NCBI GenBank assembly: GCA_964058845.1
Contig: CAXKVR010000003.1
Coordinates: 1 to 64,000, forward strand
Length of the DNA: 64,000 nt
Reading direction: 5' to 3'
DNA from: Carex sylvatica
Lineage: Eukaryota; Streptophyta; Magnoliopsida; Poales; Cyperaceae
Of this stretch, positions 35,010 through 46,578 are shown one piece after another. The position numbers were made by a program, and so were the translations under genes. The notes under the pieces are model-generated. The model was not told the DNA's origin. It searched no databases and worked only from the letters and a program-made list of their open reading frames with translations. Every line of letters starts with the position of its first letter. Within the stretch, counting starts at the first letter, position 1.

Positions 35010-37371
35010 ACCACAAGAAAAAAAAGTTGAAAAAGTTCTTGTAACTACCAATGAAGTGCTATCTAAAGAAGCACGCGTAGTCAGAAATGGCAACTCTACT
35101 GTTACCGAAGCGTGGAAAGACATGTCAAAAAGGTTCTGACATGAAGGAAATTGCGTCGCCAGGTATGAGGGTGACTTTCTACGGAGATAGGAGTAGGTTT
35201 GATGGCCATTAAACTTATTTTTAGGTTTAATTAGCTCTATTATTGCAGGATTAATATTAAGATTTATGTGCATAAAAATTAATAAAAATTCATATAGATT
35301 TTAATATGGAGTGCATCTTGATGCAATTTAATGGTCAAATCACCTATCCAACCAAAGTAGGTTTAATGAGTATCGGACTTACTCCGAAGTGCTTGTGATG
35401 AAGACTAAGTTATCTTCACTTCACCGGGATATAAAATATTTCCTTATTTTTATAACGACTTTCGAGTAATCGCATAGCAGAAGCAATAAACTGAAAATTG
35501 AAAGAGATGAGCCTTTAGACTTGTTGCATGATGCATCTTCCAATGCTCAGCTGAAATGTCATTGGTTTTGCGCTCTATGGATTGCTACTTGTGCCCTCAT
35601 AAAATCCTAGACAATAACTGTCAGCCATATGCTTGCCATACAAATATACAATATTTTGTTTCAATTTTGCCACGAAAATCCATCATTGAACTTCTCTTCA
35701 TCTTAACAAATCATTGAATTTGCAATTGTTTTCATTAGTTTACTTGGCATCTTTTTGGTACAAAAAACAATCAAGTGATTGGCAACACTATACACGACAG
35801 CGAAAAAGATGGCTGCATGAAAACAATCTTTTTCATATAAATTTTGTTCACCGATTGTTGTCAAAATTATCTTAAGAGTTAAAATGATGTAAAAAGTCGA
35901 AGCATCACAGCATCAAAGTATCTTTTCTTTGCTTACAGTCATGAAATTCCTTCATATTTTTTTTGTCCATTGCATATAAATTTCTATGCTGTATTGTATG
36001 TGGCAGATTAAAAGTTCCAACCGCAGAAGTAATTGAATCTTTTCAGTCAATTTCTCACTTATCAAAATTTTTTTTGATAGTTATCCAAAATCTAATAGCC
36101 GACTTGGCTCTTTGGAGAAACCAAGAGGTGCTTCACTATATCCCTTGACACAAGTTAAATCGTATTTTTTTTTTTTTTGTAAATTTCTGCTCCCATCCAA
36201 AACAGAAAAGAAAAGGTTTCTTGTATCGTGATAACTCTTTAGAGGCGAGGTTGCTTACACGTGCCAAGTTAACAAACAGATAGATAAAGATTACAACCAC
36301 CTTATCCACGCTATTTGAATAAAAACAAAAAAAAAAAGTAATTTTTAATGCCTATAAGCCTAGAAAATCATTCTTAGTAAAATAAGATAACAGAAAATAA
36401 ATTGTGTAATGGAGCCCAGAGGATAAATATATAATAAATCATTATATATAGCCATGTTCATGTTCTAATTTAATATAAACAAAAAAGGCTTTATGACCTG
36501 TAATTATCCAAAGAAGACGACTTTGAATAAAACAAATTGGGGCATAGTAAAATGAGACAACATTTTGCATATACATGCTCTAGGGTTAGAGTACGTGTGC
36601 TGAAGGGAATGAATGGAAGAATATGGCCAAGTGCATTCCCCTTACATCATATGGAATAATGGAATCCAGCCATCTACAGAAATCCAAAGTCTCTGTTCAT
36701 GGTACTTGATTATTAATTTATTATAGAGGAAACATGAAAATGTTGCTTTCGACAACATCAATATCCGTGTTCATAGGACCTTGGCGTAATTATTTTTTCA
36801 AATTTGCAACAGATAGTCTTGTGTGACATATGGTGCTACTCAGGCTGTGCTTCAGTTTTGAAGGGGAATTTTTTATTAATTAGAAGGAGGGAGACTACAG
36901 AAGAGACTACTTTCGGAACAGTAAAATTTACATCTCAAATTAGAGGTGGTAGATTTTGTCCAATCTACTTTGTCTCTCTCCTTCGAACAATGTGCGCTCC
37001 CTCTCGTTCTCCTTTGCTCTCTCTCCGATTCTCCTCTTCTGGAGCAGGTGAGTTGGTTTAGAATGACCATATTTTGGGAGTTTTCACCCCTGCTGCTGTT
37101 CCTTCCTTTCACGTCCCTCCGTTTGGAGCACAGCCTCAGAGGAGGATCTAATGCTTAGCTACCTTTGACTAAGTCATCCATATACTTTTAAAATTTTAAT
37201 TATACGTATAGGAATTTAATTAAATTTTATTTTTTTTTAAACTCTTTATATAGTCTATCCACCCTCAATAAATGACAAATATTTAGTTAGAGATTTTGGA
37301 TTCAAATTTCACTCACTACAATTGTGCATTTTCATTTTCAGCCGCCTCTATTAAAAAATTTTAGTTCCGCC
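35010..37371. other. Intergenic, no recognised gene
   Basis: Mostly low-copy AT-rich DNA. About 36960-37110 is pyrimidine-rich, with short ORFs I do not believe. Confidence 0.45.
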
Positions 37372-37379
37372 CCTGGTGC

Positions 37380-37828
37380 TAGTGTATTGAAAAATTTCGG
37401 CGGGTCCAAACCCGAACCAACCAAACTGTGGATCAGATCCGGACTGATCTGACCCTAGCTAGACCTCCAGACCGGATCGGACTAACCCAAGGGTCGAGTT
37501 TAGCAAGGGTTTGGGCCGGTTTTTTTCACTAGACCCGTTCAAACCCGAGACCCGACTAGATTTGGACCGGACTAAACAGAAACAATCCATTTTTTTTTTT
37601 TAAAGATCCGGTCCAAGTCCGGACCCGACCCAGACCAACCCGTGTTAAATTTGGACCATAAATCTAGCACGGGTTTGGACTAAATTCTCCAAATTAGATC
37701 CGCCAGACTTGAAGACCGTGGGAACCGTGGCTCGGCCCGGTTCGAACCGACCCTACCCGGTTCGAACCGACCCTACCCTGTTCGAACCGATCCTACCCGA
37801 TCCGATCCGATCCGTTTTCAAATGACTA
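37380..37828. mobile_element. hAT-type MITE with ACCCG/CCGGTC repeats
   Basis: Ends TAGTGTATTGAAAA and TTTTCAAATGACTA are inverted. The flanks CCTGGTGC and TATGGTGC match at 6 of 8 positions. The subterminal regions repeat AACCCGA, CCGGTTCGAACCGACCC and GATCCG. 449 bp, non-coding. Confidence 0.65.
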
Positions 37829-38382
37829 TATGGTGCCCTAGAAAGTGTAGAATATATATATTTTAGTAAGTATTATTTTTTTTTTGCAAAACTGTGGTTG
37901 ATATGGTTAAATTTTTACTGATCTAGAAGGAATGTTTTACGGTTTACGGCCCGTGAGTCAGCAATAAATTATGTTGTTATATAGCTGAAAGGACCACTCT
38001 TTTCGCCATAATTTTAGACAATAAATTATGTTGTTGTTATTAATAAGTATCGTTCAGTTCAGTTGTGAATTAACTATTCTAGAATTGTCAAATTTTGCTG
38101 AAAGAATTTAGAAGATCTTTTCTTTCACCATGCCAATAATCGATTATATATGTCATAGAAAAAAGAAAAGAAAAAACAAATTTGGGACCTTGAATTATAA
38201 AATAAATAAATAAAATTAGTAGTTCTTAAATTCAGAAAGTTGTATATCAAACTAGCATTTGAAAATTTTCAAAATACTTAATTTGATTGTTGAACATTCA
38301 TTATTTCCAATTAGTCCTTCGAACTGTCAAAATTATATAAATTCAGAGAAGGACAGGATAGGGGGAGGCCTCCCTCTCATTT

Positions 38383-39931
38383 GTTTTTTTTTTTTTTGCT
38401 GAAAATTCGTAGACAAATTGCATTTATAAAAAAAGTAACAAAGTAACTGTTACATAATATTAGACAACGAGTAGAGGTGCTACTTTTACCTAATTATCTG
38501 GATCTGATCCGAAACCGAACCGGATCCAATCCAGAACTGATCCGGATCCGATTAATTTGGATAGGGTATGGTTTAAAAAATATAAGCAATTAAATTATGG
38601 GTACGGTTAAAAAATTAATAATTTAATATTCGATCCGGAACCGATACTGTAATGGGTAGGATATGGATTTCATTTAATTATCCGACCCATAACCGAACTC
38701 GACCTGATACCCGTATAAATACCAGATAAAACATATATTAATAACTATTAATATATAAAAATACAACTTTGCATATTAATTTTTGCATAAGCTGTGGTGA
38801 GCCCAGTACTTTTTTTAATGTGAAAAAATATAATGCAGTCACATATTCGCTATGTTTATACACATAGATGGATGCTAAATTTATTCTTTTCATAATAGCC
38901 ACATTAATTTTTTAAATAAAATTTATTATTATGAATACATCATTCAATATTTGCCTTGATATTCTCTGCATAATAATATAAATTTATTGCTCTCATTGAT
39001 ATGTCATTTCTATAAATTATTAGTATTGCATTCATAGATTTTTAAATCATAAAAAATGAAATCGTCATCTCCAATATTTTACTTTCTAAAAATTATATCT
39101 CTTCTTCAATATTTTTATTTTCAAAAGTTATTTTCTCTCCATCCTCCCGATTTTTTTGTGACATATACCCGCTCCGGATCCGGAACCGCCCCGTATCCGA
39201 ACCAGACCCGATAATATACAAACAAGTTATGGGTATCTATCTACCCAGAACCGAAAGACTAGACCCGAAATATCTACGGGTAGATAGGTATCCGGATCTA
39301 GACCCGACCCGATTTGAAACAAATAAGTATATGGATCAAAATTCGGACCCGAACACTTTTAGGGTACGGGTCCAAATATAACAGTATCCGGATCCGACCC
39401 GACCCGACCCGATAGCACCTCTAACAACGAGTGTCTGTGAAAATATATAGCTAATCAAAACTAAAAACGCACAGGGTATATGCATCCTGTGAATGCAAAT
39501 TTGATCATCCTTGATTGGAGTGATAGAAGCCTGGTGATGGGTTCCTCTGTACGCATATCACAGCCGAGAAGGCACTGAATCCAAACCAGACCAGGAACTG
39601 AATCGATCAGACCAGGATAGTCACCCATCAGCTGAGAAGGCGCTGAATCAAATCATACTGGAAACTAAATTAACCAGTCTAAGATAGTCACCTCTAAAGA
39701 GAAGGAAAAGAATAAAGGCAGAGAAAGATGTAAAAAACAACACAAAACAACATACAAACATCAAACTAAAAACAGAAGGTATACCTACTGTACACATGAC
39801 GGAAGACCACTCCCTCTTCCATCACCGAAGAGGAGAAGGTACCTGTGACTGATCTGTTACTTCAGTCCGATACTCAACACGATGGAATGAGCTCAACAAG
39901 AGAGATTTTTTTTTTTTTTCCTTTTTGATTC
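38383..39931 (-). mobile_element. Short non-LTR retroposon, minus orientation, split by a hAT element
   Basis: The 15-mer GCCTCCCTCTCATTT flanks it exactly at 38368-38382 and 39932-39946. A T-run just inside the left flank reads as a poly(A) tail on the minus strand. Without the nested hAT element it is about 590 bp. A second copy at about 62570-63130 shares nearly the whole length, including AGACAACGAG, TGCACAGGGTA and AGAAGACCAC. I see no Pol III box or reverse-transcriptase reading frame, so SINE versus truncated LINE is open. Confidence 0.65.
38472..39423. mobile_element. hAT-type element nested in the retroposon
   Basis: It starts TAGAGGTGCTA and ends TAGCACCTCTA, flanked by exact ACAACGAG at 38464-38471 and 39424-39431. 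GATCCGGATCC- and ACCCG-type repeats fill about 200 bp at each end, with an AT-rich centre. 952 bp, no transposase frame seen. Confidence 0.88.
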
Positions 39932-40121
39932 GCCTCCCTCTCATTTTAAACAAATTCATGTTTAAAATTACACATTCAACTGTTCAAGCATAACTGCAGG
40001 CCCATTTCTATCAACAAATTATGTCACTATATAGTTTGCAGTCATTCTCCTTAAAAAAAAAAAGTTATGCAAATAAATTCCTTTTTTTTATCCTTGTTAT
40101 ATTGTACGTATTTGTTCGGCC

Positions 40122-40700
40122 TAGAGGATTGCAAATACCCGATGGGGCGGACCCGACCTGTACCCGCCCGTGCCCGGTACCCGGGTTATTCGTGCCCGAG
40201 CCCGGGTATGGGTCGGGTAAACGGGTACACGGGTACGGGTAAAAAACGGGTAGGGTACGGTTATTTGGTTCAAAATCCGAGCAAATCCGGTCCGATTTAC
40301 GCCCGACCCGACCCGACCCGGACCCGTACCCGATCCGGACCCGTACCCGACCTGGACCCGACCCCGAACCCGTACCCGAACCCTTTAAAAAAATCAAAAA
40401 AATTAAGAAAAATTCAAAAAAATTCAAAAAAATTCAAAAAAATTCAAATTTTTTTGAAATTTCGAATTTGCCGCCTAAAAAAACAGAAAAAAAAACGGGT
40501 ACCCGACCCGGACCGCCCTACCCGTGCCGGGTACCACGGGCACGGGTATAACTCGGGTCGAATACGGATTTTGAAAAATATACCCGAGTATACCCGACCC
40601 GAGATACCCGTATACCCGACTTACCCGTACCCGACCCAAACCCGTACCCGACCCCGGGTACGCCCGGTCCGCCCGAACCCGGTCCGAGAGCAAACCTCTA
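40122..40700. mobile_element. hAT-type MITE with GTACCCG repeats, copy 1
   Basis: It starts TAGAGGATTGC and ends GCAAACCTCTA, with exact GTTCGGCC flanks at 40114-40121 and 40701-40708. Both halves are dense in GTACCCG/CGGGTAC, separated by an A-rich centre (about 40385-40495). The long ORFs across it are composition artefacts. 579 bp. Confidence 0.9.
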
Positions 40701-41113
40701 GTTCGGCCCTACCACGAAAGAACCTCACTCTCTCTCTAAGTCGATCCTTCAGCTTTATTCCGGTACAATTCGTCTTAATAGAAAGAATATTCGTTATCTA
40801 TTAAACAAAGTTCACAAAAAAAAAAAAAAAAATTGTAATGCCGACAACAATAACACCCATTCAATCAAGAATTAATGTCACCTAACAAGGTACAGCATTT
40901 TTAGTTTTAATCCGGTCCGTACATTATATGTTAATATGAAGTTTGAAGAGATTCCGTGCATTATAGGTTTGGATCCGATTAGTCTGATCGGTCGGTCCAG
41001 ATTGAAACTCAAACGCTGCAATATCTCATACTTTAAAGCAAGCAAGCAAGCAATTTCAACTCTGAAATTAAATTAATAGCTTTTGAAATCTTAATTTGCT
41101 CGATATGCATGCT

Positions 41114-41529
41114 TAGATTGGGAAAAATGGCACGGCGGAGCGGCTCCGTTACAGAACGGTGTGACATGTGTGTCAATTATATGTCGTAATTCGCGTGTCC
41201 TGTGTCATAATTATTTTTTGAAACTTTAGTACGGTACATCACGTGAAAAATCTAATTACAGTACGTAGTCATACGAGTCACATGTAATTAAAATCATTAG
41301 ATATTTGATTAAATGGTGAATCTTTAATAAACTTAACTTAAATTATGATTAAATGGTCACGTGAGTCACGTTTGGTCACGGTATGACTCACGTGGTGTGA
41401 TCATTCGCGTGCCGTGACTACTCCTTGATATTTTAATTACAGCACAGTATGTGAAAAATTAACTTGATCACAGTACAAGAGCAAAGTCACAGCATGTTAG
41501 TCATGGCACGACATGTTTTTTCCACTCTA
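41114..41529. mobile_element. hAT-like MITE with CACGTGA repeats
   Basis: It starts TAGATTGGGAAAAATGGCACG and ends CGACATGTTTTTTCCACTCTA. The flanks TGCATGCT and TACATTCT match at 6 of 8. The interior repeats CACGTGA, GTCACG and CATGTG words. Older than its neighbours. Confidence 0.55.
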
Positions 41530-42109
41530 TACATTCTACTTTTTTAAATCTAAATTTTTTTTGCGGATCAAGTGTGCATTAATTTTGATGCAGATCGGAC
41601 GGCTCAAATTAGAAATTAAACCAAATGATCATCCGACCACCCCACTTCCAAAAATAATAATTCCAAATTTCCAATATTAAAAAAAGATAGTCAGAGCAGG
41701 AACAGTGAAACGCATGCATAACTATTCTCTATTTATTCCAGTGTCTGGTGCAAAGTGGAGAGAATTAATTCAAAATGGGAATTTTGGGGAGCCAGCTAAT
41801 GAATAGCTGACTTTAGTTACTTGCATTACAGGTTACAACCAAGACAAAAATCTCAGTGGTGCGGTTGCAAGGTGGAGCTGAGCGGAGCACAATAAATTGA
41901 ATTAGAGGCAGAGTACTATTAATTGAACAGTGTCACACTGTAAATTTTAACGGTCCTTTTCCTCGTAAAAGGGAAACGCTAATTCAAAGTTTTAGGGGAG
42001 GTTTTTTTTTTGTGTGGGTAGGTTGTCGATAATTTGTCGATAACGAAATATATTTAAGAAAAAAATATTTACAATATTTAGTGGAGTTGTTTGTTTAATG
42101 CCTGTAAAT

Positions 42110-42611
42110 TAAGGGTGGCAAAATAGCTCGTAGCTTGTGAATTCATCGTGATTCGCATCTGATTCGTTCGCTAACAACTTATTTATTAGTAGACTGATTT
42201 ATTAAGAAGCCAGTTCATCACTAACCTGATCTAAAATTAACAAGTTTGAGCTGGAACCTAACTCGCTCGTGAGCTAGCGAGCCAGCTTAGTCCAACTATG
42301 AATTTGTGTGAATTTAGGATGCATGAATTTATTTTGTGAACTATGTTTGTAAGAATTTGAAGATTTAGTATTTTAGTATGTATGAATTTAATTACAAACT
42401 TAATTTATGGTAGTTGATTTTATAAGACATTATCTAATACATTTGGGCTTTCGATTCACGAGTTGATTCGGCTCGCTCGTTGTCAAAATAAGCGAGCCAC
42501 AAGCCACTTTTTATGCTCGGATTCAAATATTGGCTCGCTCATGACTCACACATTGCTAAAATAAACGAGCCATGAGCTTGACCTAACTCGGACCGAATCG
42601 ACTCGTTACTA
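42110..42611. mobile_element. hAT-type MITE with GCTCG repeats
   Basis: It starts TAAGGGTGGCAAAATAGCTCG and ends CGACTCGTTACTA. CTGTAAAT flanks it exactly at 42102-42109 and 42612-42619. CGCTCGTGAGCTAGCGAGCC-like repeats fill both ends. 502 bp. Confidence 0.8.
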
Positions 42612-42619
42612 CTGTAAAT

Positions 42620-42957
42620 ACAGAAATTTAATAATAATAACAATTATTATTATTATTATAACAACAACAATAACAATAATAACTATAAGAAAACAAATAA
42701 AAATAATAATAACAACAATAGCCAAAATTTTGTACCTGTGAAACCTCTTTGCTTGTTGCACAAGTATTACTTGCAAATTTTATAAAAATCATAATTTCAG
42801 ATGAACAAAAATGAATAAATGGTTTTTTTTTTCAAACACGGTACAAAAAAAAATCGATGACAACTATGACAAATAAACTTTGTTGATAATGTTATTTTAC
42901 GCACTTCTATTTCACTACACAAAAACTTAATTTTAATACACTTTATAATTTTGTGTA
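42620..42957. other. Intergenic with AAT/AAC microsatellite
   Basis: Simple ATT/AAC repeats at about 42630-42720. No gene. Confidence 0.5.
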
Positions 42958-44729
42958 TGACAATTAATGACTCAGAAATGAGACTATTAATTTTTAGTAT
43001 ATATAAATATATATGTAGTTATTCTAATGCTACTCTGCCAGATTACAAGCGCATAATCTTACTGTGTAGTAGTGTTGGCTGTCGATCCACAGATATAGAT
43101 CTTAGCAATTTAGCAACAATAATACTAGTCTAGATTCTTCAGATTATTTGGGTTGCGTGAAAACTAATAATAATAATAATAATAAAGGTACATGGTGATT
43201 TTACAGTTTACTCTGGCGATGGTATAGGTGGAGATATTAATTGCTGTAAATCAAGTTTATGGAGTCTATAGGGTTTTGGACGAATTCCTTCTAATCAACT
43301 CAATACAATATTTATGGCACTCATGTCTATCCGTATACGTCACTGTTACTATCGCATACGGCCTAGCCTACGGTCTTCTGTCACTGCCGTATGCGATATA
43401 GATCACCCTGCAGAACAGAACCGCATACCAGTACTATTATTCTCCACATATTACTTGGGTTCGACTCTATGCGTATTTGAAAGGTTCTCCGGCTCTAAGG
43501 TTGGCTTGTGGAGGACAATTTTGATTATCACACGATATAATGTAATTAAACCACTCACACTAATCTAATTAATTATATTCCTCTATTACTCGCTAAGTAA
43601 TAATCCTAAACTCTATTCATTACAAGTAATAAATAAATTCCTAATTATACGTCGATATGCTTTTTAATCTATATCCTGCTAAGGGAGCCCACCGGGTTCG
43701 AGCCCTAGCCTTTGAACCGCGGCCAGGCCTCGTTAGTTGAAGTGTTTATAGTACTTACATATAGCTCATCTCACACCGATGTACAACGGCTTATAACACC
43801 TATTGGTATGTAGATGACACTGGACCATCTGTAGACAGAGCTATGTATGTAATGACATATTTCAATAGCATTCTAAGTATAACAAAATCTCAAATAGACA
43901 TAAAAGAAAAATAAATATTATAGTAAAGAGCAATTAGAATTCATTACATCCATCCCTAGAGAGGAGGAGCTTAGCTACTCAAAGCCATGACAAAATAAAA
44001 GAAGTAATAAAAGAAAGACATAACCTAGAACTTAGACACCTCTTCTTCCGCCTTGGACTTCGAGCGCCTCTTCTTCTCCACGGCTTCAAATATTTCACGC
44101 AATATTCTGCTCTAAACTATGGACTTACATAACTAAAACATGCACACTAATTCCTATTATAAGAGGTATTTATATAGCCTAGCCTATGGGTGAGGAGTCA
44201 TGGAGAACATGGAGATCATGGGTGCCAAATATAGCATAAAATGCTATATTTGGAGCACTAAACTTAGACTTCAAGGTGAGGCAAGACCTACCACATCTGG
44301 AAACACGTCCTTCTAAAAGGTTCATATCCAACGGTTGAGATTTAATTCAAACTAGACAGTCCACAGATTCAATCCGTGTGCCTCTGCAGCATAGGCATTT
44401 ATGCCGCATGCGATATACCCGAGGTCGTAGGGCACTGTACTTAGCCGAATTTTAGTGAATTTTGCCATGTTACATGTTGTGCACTTTGTGAGAGGTGTTT
44501 GCATACTCCATGTGTTGCCTCATTTTGATGTCTTCTTCAGAATCGCCCTAAATATGATATTTTTGCTCTATTTTCGGCCTAAATTCGCAACTTTCTCCAA
44601 AACCTGCCAAAATAGCCTAAAAACACGTTTGCGGTAAATAATTCAAAAAAATAAATACTTTGCATACGCTTTTCCATAATTTTTCGTACTAAAAAGTAGT
44701 GATTTTCGCTATATGTTTTGACGTTATCA
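42958..44729 (-). mobile_element. Ty3/gypsy-type LTR, minus orientation
   Basis: On the minus strand GGCTATATAAATACC (about 44168-44182) reads as a TATA box. It is followed by GAGTAGCTAAGCTCCTCCTC and GGGATGGATGTAATGAATTC, wording typical of Athila/Tat-type LTRs, and then CTGTGGATCGACAGCC near 43090. It contains CCGCATGCGATATA and GTATGCGATATAG words. Ends are approximate: the left is a guess, and the right is placed at TTATCA, complementary to a TGATAA start. No internal domains were found. Confidence 0.45.
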
Positions 44730-46507
44730 ACAATCATTTTTTAAGTTTTATTTTTTTATTCCAATAGTTCTCAAGTGACCACTTCATAATAAATGATAGA
44801 AAATAAAAAAAATAGATTTAAATACATTGAGAAATCAGATTTTATTTCAATCTATTTTTTTTTTCAAAAACATAAATGTTGAAAAAAAATTCAAAAACAA
44901 AATGTCTGTATAAGTGAGAACCCGAATTTCAAAAACATAAATGTTCTGGGGTCAGAAAATTTATCAAATATTTATTACTCGTAGTAACTTCAGAAATAAT
45001 ATTCTTTTACTTCTCTTATAACAGGCACATTTTTACTGCTTGTCCAATTTACTCGTCGATATAACATTAATTTAACACTATTATTTGATCTATGAAAATA
45101 ATCTTACACAACTGAAATGAAGCAAATCCATTCAACTCAAATTTCTTGAAAAACAAATAAATGAAATATTCCCAATCAAAAAACCTAATTTGCAATCTTG
45201 TAACAAGATTACAAAAATGGCTTGATTTGGAACCAAGTTGATATATAATTCAAAAACTTGATGAATTAACTGCTTGATTTTTATACTAAAAATTTTACAA
45301 TAGATTTTCAAAATAATAACACAAAATTTCTTATACTATCCACAGTACCTTAGCCACACTCAATTTGAATATGCCAAACATTTCAAATGGCCAGTTTTTT
45401 AACTCTGCCGAAACGGTACCGATATGCGGTATTTCTATGTATCGGATGCATATTTAGTACCAGACATGATACAGTGCAGCACAAATCGAACTGTGATCGT
45501 TATTTTAAGATTCGTGCAACTTTTATATATTTTAAACAATGCATTTAAAGGTCGTAATCCTCATGCCACACCGTAAAGCATTGGAGAGAATCCAGACCAG
45601 TATTCTATTTTAATTTTAAGGTGGATTTTTTGTGCAATAAGTTTTTAGACAAAATCTTATTCATTCAAAATATGTAAAAAACAATTTAGGTTTACGAAAA
45701 TTGTTAAACTTTAATTAAGTTTTAAATTTATTTACAGAAATCTCAACGTATGTGAGACAATTTTAAACTCAACATTGGTTTAAATTTGTCGATAATTTTT
45801 CGAAAAAATTCAATTTCTACATTTTATGATGTCATCCTATTGGAACCTGACTCAACACAATTGAAACGGACGGCTCAGATTTACTCTCAGCCGGTCGGAA
45901 TTCAGGATGACAGAGGGGGCAGGATTATTTATGCTTTGAGATGCGTGTCAATCCATTTGCAGATCGTCGGATTCAATTATACTCAATCAGGTAACCTGAG
46001 GGTTCTCTTGCTGTGTTTTTAAAGTCAAGTCAGTAGGTTTCCTTTATATTTTTGACCTTTCTCATATAATATACCAATTCCTTGTTAATAGACATGAAAG
46101 TATGAAAGCTTGAACAATGAAAACAAACCCAAAATATGGTAGGGCTACGACTTGCGAATCGAAAATTCGAAATTTGCAACCCCTGCAAAAAGGAATGAAG
46201 ACGACAAAACAAGAAAAAGCAAGATTTGGTTGATTTTATGCTCTTTTGGTGGTCCATTACTTTAGTTTTCATTTTGTGATGTAATTACCACATGAACTCG
46301 CCAAACGCTAGCTTTGATTAGGGTTTTTATTTATTTAATTTTCTTTTCTTTTGGTAGTACCTTGTACGTGGTTGATTTGGCCACCGCATACAATCAAAAG
46401 GCACTTAATAATTGGTGTGTTGTTACATGAATGATTACGCACTTTAGTTTCTTATTGGATTTAATTCGTGCATAATCATTTATGGGCCATCTATTCATTA
46501 CGTCGCA
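44730..46507. other. Intergenic, no recognised gene
   Basis: AT-rich DNA with scattered short ORFs that lack coding character. Confidence 0.45.
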
Positions 46508-46514
46508 TGTCAAT

Positions 46515-46577
<63 letters not shown>
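46508..46577. repeat. (CT)n(AT)n(GA)n compound microsatellite
   Basis: A CT run passes into AT and then GAGAGAGAGA. It has the same layout as the borders of family E units but nothing between them, possibly a collapsed unit. Confidence 0.85.

Positions 46578-46578
<1 letters not shown>

Noticed and set aside
40067..40804. 245-codon frame and its overlaps on both strands
   Set aside because: It spans a hAT MITE whose GTACCCG repeats keep frames open on both strands; flanking 8-bp duplications show it is a transposon, not a gene.
43693..43708. GGGTTCGAGCCCTAGC as a tRNA T-arm or SINE B box
   Set aside because: No cloverleaf or A box at the right distance; it lies inside a gypsy-type LTR.
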